From the NCBI GenBank assembly GCA_964551305.1, contig CAZKBT010000036.1, positions 1 through 34,479 of the forward strand: a DNA stretch of 34,479 nt. The letters run 5' to 3'. A model generated the notes under the pieces. It ran no database searches. It saw only the letters and a program-made list of their open reading frames with translations, and was not told where the DNA came from. Below, piece after piece: positions 30,401 to 34,479 of the stretch; the stretch's first letter is position 1, and each line of letters begins with the position of its first letter. Source of the stretch: JBAZDC01 sp041654595. Its GTDB lineage: Bacteria > Pseudomonadota > Gammaproteobacteria > Burkholderiales > Burkholderiaceae_B. Both the position numbers and the translations under genes were made by a program.

Positions 30401-30934
30401 TCAAGGCGCCGTCGGTTTCTTGGCGCGGCGCTCGCGCCGCATGCGGCGTATTTCGTCGAGAACGAGCATGGCGGCGCCGCAGCTGATGGCGATGTCGGCG
30501 ATGTTGAAGGCCGGAAAATGCCATGACTGCCAGTAGAAGAGCAGGAAATCCACCACATGCCCGTGCTGCAGGCGATCGATCACATTGCCCAGCGCGCCGC
30601 CCAGTATCGCGCTCAGGGAAGCGCAAAACAGGGTCTGGCCGGGATGGCGGCGCAGCAAATGCACGATCAGCACGGTCGCCGCCAGCGCGATGGCGGTAAA
30701 AAACCATCGTTGCCAGCCCTGGCCGTCGGCGAGGAAGCTGAACGCCGCCCCGGGGTTGTACAGCAGGGTGAAATCGAAGAACGGCAATACGTTCCATCGT
30801 TCGCCGTAGCGCAGGCTGGCGTCGAAATAGAGCTTGGTCGCCTGGTCCGCGATGATGATGGCCAGGGCGATGAGCAACCATCCGTAGAAAGGCGGGGATC
30901 GGCGATCGGAATTCAATGTCGTGCTAGCGTCCAT
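30401..30934 (-). CDS. lspA: Lipoprotein signal peptidase (signal peptidase II)
   Basis: A 177-residue inner-membrane aspartic protease with four hydrophobic segments that removes signal peptides from prolipoproteins. The catalytic dyad is Asp129 (GHVVDFLLFYW) and Asp147 (FNIADIAIS), with NVIDRL and the YNPGAAFSFL segment as further hallmarks. The ATG at 30934 overlaps the ribF stop by 11 bases. In many betaproteobacteria ileS lies between ribF and lspA, but it is absent here. Substrates encoded in this window include PqiC. Confidence 0.96.
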   Translation of the reverse strand: MDASTTLNSDRRSPPFYGWLLIALAIIIADQATKLYFDASLRYGERWNVLPFFDFTLLYNPGAAFSFLADGQGWQRWFFTAIALAATVLIVHLLRRHPGQTLFCASLSAILGGALGNVIDRLQHGHVVDFLLFYWQSWHFPAFNIADIAISCGAAMLVLDEIRRMRRERRAKKPTAP

Positions 30935-31889
30935 GTGTGGCGAAGTACAGTCGGGCGCGTTGAACGTCTTGCTCAATGGCGGCGACCAGGGCGTCGAGGC
31001 CGGGAAACGCCGCTTCGTCGCGCAGGTGCTCCAGGAACTCGATGCGTACGAGTTTACCGTAAGCGTCCACCGAGGCATCCAGAAGATGGACTTCGAGCAG
31101 AAGCTCGCCGTCTTGCGCGACGGTGGGGCGCACCCCGATGCTGGCGACCGCCCGCATGGGCTCCGGCGCCAGGCCGTGGGCCAGCACGACGTAGATGCCC
31201 GAGCGCGCCGCGCAGTGCTGGGGGACGCGCAGGTTCAGGGTGGGAAAGCCGATGTCGCGGCCGAGTTTTTTGCCGTGGATGACGTGGCCGCTGATCTGGT
31301 AGGGCCGGCCCAGCAGGAAATTCGCTCTTTCGACGTGGCCGCCGGCCAGCGCGTTGCGAACTTCCGAGCTGGAGATGCGGTGGCCCTGGGTGTCGGCGAC
31401 GTCGGCGATGACGTCCACATGAAAGCCGTGGTCGCGTCCGGCATGCGCGAGCAGGTCCAGATTGCCCCGGCGTTGCCGTCCGAAGCGGAAGTCTTCGCCG
31501 ACCAATATCCAGCGCGTGTTCAGGCCGCGCACCAGCAGCGACAGGATGAAGTCTTCCGCGGACATGTCCGCCATGGACTGATTGAAGCGCTTGAGCACGA
31601 CCTGTTCCACGCCGTGCGTGGTCAGGGCGTCGATTTTGTCGCGCAGGCTATTGATCTGGGTCGGGATGAGTTCCGGACGGTGGCCGCGCTGCGCGAAATA
31701 CGCCCGGGGGTGCGGCGTGAAGGTAATGACGGTGCTGGCCAGTCCCCGGACATCGGCCGCCTGGCGCAAGCGCGCGAGAATGGCCTGATGTCCGCGGTGG
31801 ACACCGTCGAAGTTGCCGATCGTGACGGCGCTTTCGCGTTGCGAGTCGTAACGCGGGAGATGGCGATATAGGCGTAGTTCAGGTTTCAC
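30924..31889 (-). CDS. ribF: Bifunctional riboflavin kinase / FAD synthetase
   Basis: A protein of about 321 residues that makes FMN and FAD. The N-terminal FAD synthetase domain has TIGNFDGVHRGHQAIL, ITFTPHPRAYF and GEDFRFGRQRRGN. The RISSSEVRNAL linker follows, and the C-terminal riboflavin kinase domain has GRPYQISGHVIHGKKLGRDIGFPTLNL. The start is uncertain: GTG at 31889 (reading VKPELRLYRHLPR) is chosen, with TTG at 31895 as the alternative; neither has a good Shine-Dalgarno. It is divergent from purN. The C-terminus is intact and overlaps lspA. Confidence 0.94.
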   Translation of the reverse strand: MKPELRLYRHLPRYDSQRESAVTIGNFDGVHRGHQAILARLRQAADVRGLASTVITFTPHPRAYFAQRGHRPELIPTQINSLRDKIDALTTHGVEQVVLKRFNQSMADMSAEDFILSLLVRGLNTRWILVGEDFRFGRQRRGNLDLLAHAGRDHGFHVDVIADVADTQGHRISSSEVRNALAGGHVERANFLLGRPYQISGHVIHGKKLGRDIGFPTLNLRVPQHCAARSGIYVVLAHGLAPEPMRAVASIGVRPTVAQDGELLLEVHLLDASVDAYGKLVRIEFLEHLRDEAAFPGLDALVAAIEQDVQRARLYFATHGR

Positions 31890-31900
31890 AGGCAAGAGTT

Positions 31901-31906
31901 TACAAT
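31901..31906 (+). promoter_or_regulatory. Possible -10 element for purN
   Basis: TACAAT matches the -10 consensus at five of six positions and lies 27 bases before the GTG start. The best -35 at 17 bases (TTCAGG) is poor. Confidence 0.3.
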
Positions 31907-31933
31907 TTTGCCTTCGCCTATTAAGGAGTTGGT

Positions 31934-32617
31934 GTGTCCGCCGTTCAATTTTCTTCCCCGTGTCGATTCGTGGTGTTGTTTTCAGGCCGTGGCTCGAACA
32001 TGCAGGCCATTGCGCACGCCTTGGAAAGCGCGGATCTGCATGCCGAGCTTGCCGCGGTGATCACCAACAAGGCCGATGCGCCGGGGCTGGGCTGGGCGCG
32101 CGCGCGAGGCATAGTGTCGCATACGGTGGCGCATCGCGACTACGAGAGCCGCGAAAGTTTCGACCAGGCGCTCGGCGACGTCATAGAGCGCTACAATCCC
32201 GATTACGTGCTGCTTGCCGGTTTCATGCGGGTGCTGACGCCGTCGTTCGTCGAGCGCTATTACGGCAGGCTGATCAACATTCATCCTTCCCTGCTGCCCG
32301 CTTTTCCCGGCCTGCATACCCATCAACAGGCGCTTGCCGCCGGCGTGCAATGGCACGGTTGTACGGTGCATTTCGTCACGCCCGTGCTCGACCACGGCCC
32401 CGTCCTGGCGCAAGGCGTGGTCAGCGTCCGCTCGAGCGATACGCCGGACAGCCTGGCCCAGCGGCTGCTCGAGGTCGAACATCATGTCTACGCACAGGTG
32501 GTCCGGTGGCTGGCGCAGCGCCGTGTCAGCCTGGACGCCATGCAGCGCGTCGAGATCCAGGGAGTGCGCAGCCGCGCTTTTTTATCGACGCCCGAGGGCG
32601 TCATCGCTTTTGAATAG
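31934..32617 (+). CDS. purN: Phosphoribosylglycinamide formyltransferase (10-formyl-THF dependent)
   Basis: A 227-residue GAR transformylase, the third step of purine synthesis. VVLFSGRGSNMQAI is the N-terminal phosphate-binding segment. Catalytic Asn115 and His117 (INIHPSLLPAFPG) and Asp153 (VLDHGP) are present. The start is GTG at 31934 with AAGGAG five bases upstream. The protein is slightly longer than E. coli PurN (212), the extra length being at the C-terminus. It is divergent from ribF, and the methyltransferase gene follows 11 bases later. Confidence 0.96.
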   Translation: MSAVQFSSPCRFVVLFSGRGSNMQAIAHALESADLHAELAAVITNKADAPGLGWARARGIVSHTVAHRDYESRESFDQALGDVIERYNPDYVLLAGFMRVLTPSFVERYYGRLINIHPSLLPAFPGLHTHQQALAAGVQWHGCTVHFVTPVLDHGPVLAQGVVSVRSSDTPDSLAQRLLEVEHHVYAQVVRWLAQRRVSLDAMQRVEIQGVRSRAFLSTPEGVIAFE

Positions 32618-32628
32618 TGAGTATTACC

Positions 32629-34002
32629 ATGACGCGTGGCACGGATATGCCCAGATCAAAAAACAGGCGGGCGCCTTCGGCCCCGGCCAAGCCCTATGTG
32701 GTCGCCGCGGCGCGCATCGAACAGGTCCGCGGCGTGCTGGGCGAGATACTGCAGTGGTCCAACCCGGCGGACGTGGTCCTGTCGCGCTGGATGCGCGCGC
32801 ATCCCAAGCTAGGGGGGCGTGATCGCGGCGAGGTCGCGGAAGCCGTATTCGACGTCCTGCGCCACCTGCGCCGCTATCGCCAGCTGGCGGAAAGCGGGGT
32901 CGGGCCCGCCGCGCGCCGGCTGGCCATCCTGGGGCTGTCCTCGGTCTTCACGCCTGAGCTGCTCAAGCCTGGATTGAGCGAGGTCGAGCAGCAATGGCTG
33001 GCGCATGTCTCGCGGATCGATCAGGCCGGCCTGTCCCGGGCGGTGCGTCATAGCCTGCCGGATTGGCTGGACGAGAAGCTGGCGGCATTGCCGGACGCCG
33101 ACGCCCTGGTGCAGGCGCTCAATGCGCCCGCGCCGCTGGACATCAGGGTCAACAGCATGAAGGCGGAGCGCGATGTCATGCTGGCTCGGCTCGAGAACAG
33201 CCAGGCGGCGCATTTCGATCCGGCGCCCACGCCTTATTCGCCCTGGGGCATACGCCTGAAGGGCAGGCCGCCGGTCAACCGCTGGCCCATGTTCGAAAAG
33301 GGCGAAATCGAAGTGCAGGACGAAGGCAGCCAGATCCTGGCCTGCCTGGTCGCGCCCAAGCGCGGCGAGATGATCATCGATTTCTGCGCGGGGGCGGGGG
33401 GCAAGACACTGCTGCTGGGGGCGTTGATGCGCTCCACCGGCCGTCTTTACGCGTTCGATGTCTCCGCCGCCCGGCTGGCCCGCGCCAAGCCCCGTTTCGC
33501 GCGCAGCGGCCTTTCCAACGTCGTGCCCGTGGTGATTCAGCCCGAGCATGACCAGCGTGTCAAGCGCCTGCGGGGCAAGGCGCACCGCGTGCTGATCGAC
33601 GCGCCTTGCAGCGGGCTGGGCACGCTCAGGCGCAATCCCGACCTGAAATGGCGCATGCACCCGGAGTCCCTGGCGAGCCTGCTGCAAACGCAGGCTGGAA
33701 TCCTCCGGCAGGCGGCGGCGTGCGTCGCCCCCGGCGGACGGCTGGTCTACGCCACCTGCAGCCTGCTGCCCGAAGAGAACGAGCTGCAGGTTGAGCGCTT
33801 TTTAGCCGAAAATCCTGACTTTACGCTTCTCGATGCAGGCAATATCGTCAAAGATCGTTGTGAAAATCTGACGGTTCCGGGGCCTTATTTGTCGTTGCGT
33901 CCGGATGTGCATGGCACCGACGGGTTTTTTGCCGCCGTCCTGGAACGAAAAAAGCCGCCCAAGGAGGCCTCGATGCCCCTGGAAGGTGCGACAGAGACCT
34001 GA
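32629..34002 (+). CDS. RsmB/NOP family RNA cytosine-C5 methyltransferase
   Basis: A protein of about 457 residues. The N-terminal helical region (to about 165) resembles the accessory domain of RsmB relatives. The SAM-dependent catalytic domain carries CAGAGGKTLLL, DAPCSGLGTLRRNPD (Cys327) and YATCSLLPEENE (Cys377). The two Cys are those used by RNA m5C methyltransferases, the TCS one being the nucleophile. Whether the target is 16S rRNA C967 (RsmB proper) or another site cannot be told. The ATG at 32629 is chosen; a GTG at 32617 and an ATG at 32647 are alternatives. It is adjacent to purN, probably cotranscribed. Confidence 0.88.
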   Translation: MTRGTDMPRSKNRRAPSAPAKPYVVAAARIEQVRGVLGEILQWSNPADVVLSRWMRAHPKLGGRDRGEVAEAVFDVLRHLRRYRQLAESGVGPAARRLAILGLSSVFTPELLKPGLSEVEQQWLAHVSRIDQAGLSRAVRHSLPDWLDEKLAALPDADALVQALNAPAPLDIRVNSMKAERDVMLARLENSQAAHFDPAPTPYSPWGIRLKGRPPVNRWPMFEKGEIEVQDEGSQILACLVAPKRGEMIIDFCAGAGGKTLLLGALMRSTGRLYAFDVSAARLARAKPRFARSGLSNVVPVVIQPEHDQRVKRLRGKAHRVLIDAPCSGLGTLRRNPDLKWRMHPESLASLLQTQAGILRQAAACVAPGGRLVYATCSLLPEENELQVERFLAENPDFTLLDAGNIVKDRCENLTVPGPYLSLRPDVHGTDGFFAAVLERKKPPKEASMPLEGATET

Positions 34003-34129
34003 GAGGGCGCAGACGGGCCGGGAAGGGGGCAAAAGAACCGCGCGGCCGGTCGAGGCCTGTGAGCCCGCTGCCGTGGCCGGCGTCGCCCTGAAAATGTTTC
34101 AAGTCGTGTCTTCATCAGGGGAAAAGCAG

Positions 34130-34157
34130 GCGGGACTTGACGTAGCGCAAGTCCCGC
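34130..34157 (+). terminator. Hairpin after the methyltransferase gene, possible terminator
   Basis: A perfect 10-bp stem, GCGGGACTTG (34130-34139) with CAAGTCCCGC (34148-34157), has an 8-base loop. The first T run (four T) comes only about eight bases after the stem, so intrinsic termination is uncertain. Confidence 0.45.
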
Positions 34158-34233
34158 AGCGAAATTTTACTGTCATAAGCGGGGCAAGTGGGCTACACTT
34201 TTCTTGTCTCAACTTAGGCCTTGAATGGGGTTT

Positions 34234-34479
34234 ATGGACTACATACTAAATTTTCTGGCGGGCGGCATTCTTCAGTTCAACTGGTGGCAGGTTCTGCTGA
34301 TCACCTTGCTGTTGACGCACATCACCATCATCAGCGTCACTGTCTTTTTGCATAGAAGCCAGGCGCACCGTGGCCTGGACTTGCATCCCGCGGTCATGCA
34401 TTTCTTCCGCTTCTGGCTGTGGATGACCACCGGCATGGTCACTAAAGAATGGGTGGCCATCCACCGCAAGCACCACGCC
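34234..34479 (+). CDS. Fatty acid desaturase, N-terminal part (runs off the window)
   Basis: The first 82 codons of an open frame reaching the right edge. A hydrophobic segment (about 17-38) is followed by the first histidine box HRSQAH at about 42-47 and the start of the second, HRKHH, near 77-81. The spacing and the LHRSQAHRGLDLHP context fit membrane-bound acyl-lipid/acyl-CoA delta-9-type desaturases with a di-iron site. The third His box lies outside. The ATG at 34234 has TGGGG upstream. A TACACT at 34194-34199 could be a -10 element but has no good -35. Confidence 0.85.
   Translation, partial: MDYILNFLAGGILQFNWWQVLLITLLLTHITIISVTVFLHRSQAHRGLDLHPAVMHFFRFWLWMTTGMVTKEWVAIHRKHHA

Noticed and set aside
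30374..30881. An N-terminal extension of about 170 residues on coaBC.
   Set aside because: The extension overlaps lspA in another frame and has no CoaBC homology; the family start and ribosome-binding site are at 30374.
1..34479. Mobile elements, CRISPR arrays, tRNA or rRNA genes.
   Set aside because: No transposase or integrase motifs, no terminal inverted repeats with target duplication, no regularly spaced repeats and no tRNA-like cloverleaf were recognised by eye.

Overview
The window is a high-GC, gene-dense stretch of core chromosome. It most resembles a betaproteobacterium of the Alcaligenaceae (Bordetella/Achromobacter type). The grounds are recognised gene neighbourhoods: argG/argF/DUF3579 next to rpsT-murJ; exbB-exbD-lpxK-UPF0434-kdsB-adk; clpS-clpA; ribF-lspA-coaBC-dut; and purN beside an RsmB-type methyltransferase. 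No tRNA, rRNA, insertion sequence, phage gene or CRISPR array was seen. Names come from motif recognition by eye; no database search was run.

Layout. 1-1680: the 3' end of argG converges on argF (-) across a bidirectional terminator, and a DUF3579 gene (+) diverges from argF. 1711-8387 (all -): two blocks. exbB-exbD-lpxK-UPF0434-kdsB-adk covers energy transduction, lipid A/KDO synthesis and adenylate kinase. It runs on into an SDR gene, murJ (lipid II flippase) and rpsT, and rpsT has its own good promoter overlapping the murJ stop. 8388-8805 is the only gene-free stretch longer than 300 bases. It holds a 26-bp palindrome, a small cluster of DnaA-box-like 9-mers and an AT-rich segment. 8806-12232 (+): xseA, an iron superoxide dismutase, and a 3-oxoadipyl-CoA-type thiolase. 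12246-13017 (-): a DUF192 exported protein behind a cold-shock protein gene.

13184-19588 (+): clpS and clpA (N-degron adaptor and AAA+ unfoldase) lead directly into pqiA-pqiB-pqiC, an envelope-spanning MCE lipid-transport system. The clpA stop overlaps the pqiA start. 19735-28576 (+): trifunctional putA is followed by livJ and livHMGF, a branched-chain/hydrophobic amino acid ABC transporter. Two copies of GAGTTGCAC upstream of putA look like PutA autoregulatory operators. 28662-31889 (-): ribF-lspA-coaBC-dut, with ileS absent from its usual place between ribF and lspA. 31934-34479 (+): purN, an RsmB/NOP-type RNA m5C methyltransferase, and the first 82 codons of a fatty acid desaturase.

I did not find a convincing previously undescribed system. 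The observations most worth a second look are regulatory or architectural: the DnaA-box cluster and palindrome between exbB and xseA, the putA operator pair, the missing ileS, the cspA terminator abutting the DUF192 start codon, the clpA-pqiA coupling, and inverted repeats around the thiolase promoter and the livJ-livH junction.
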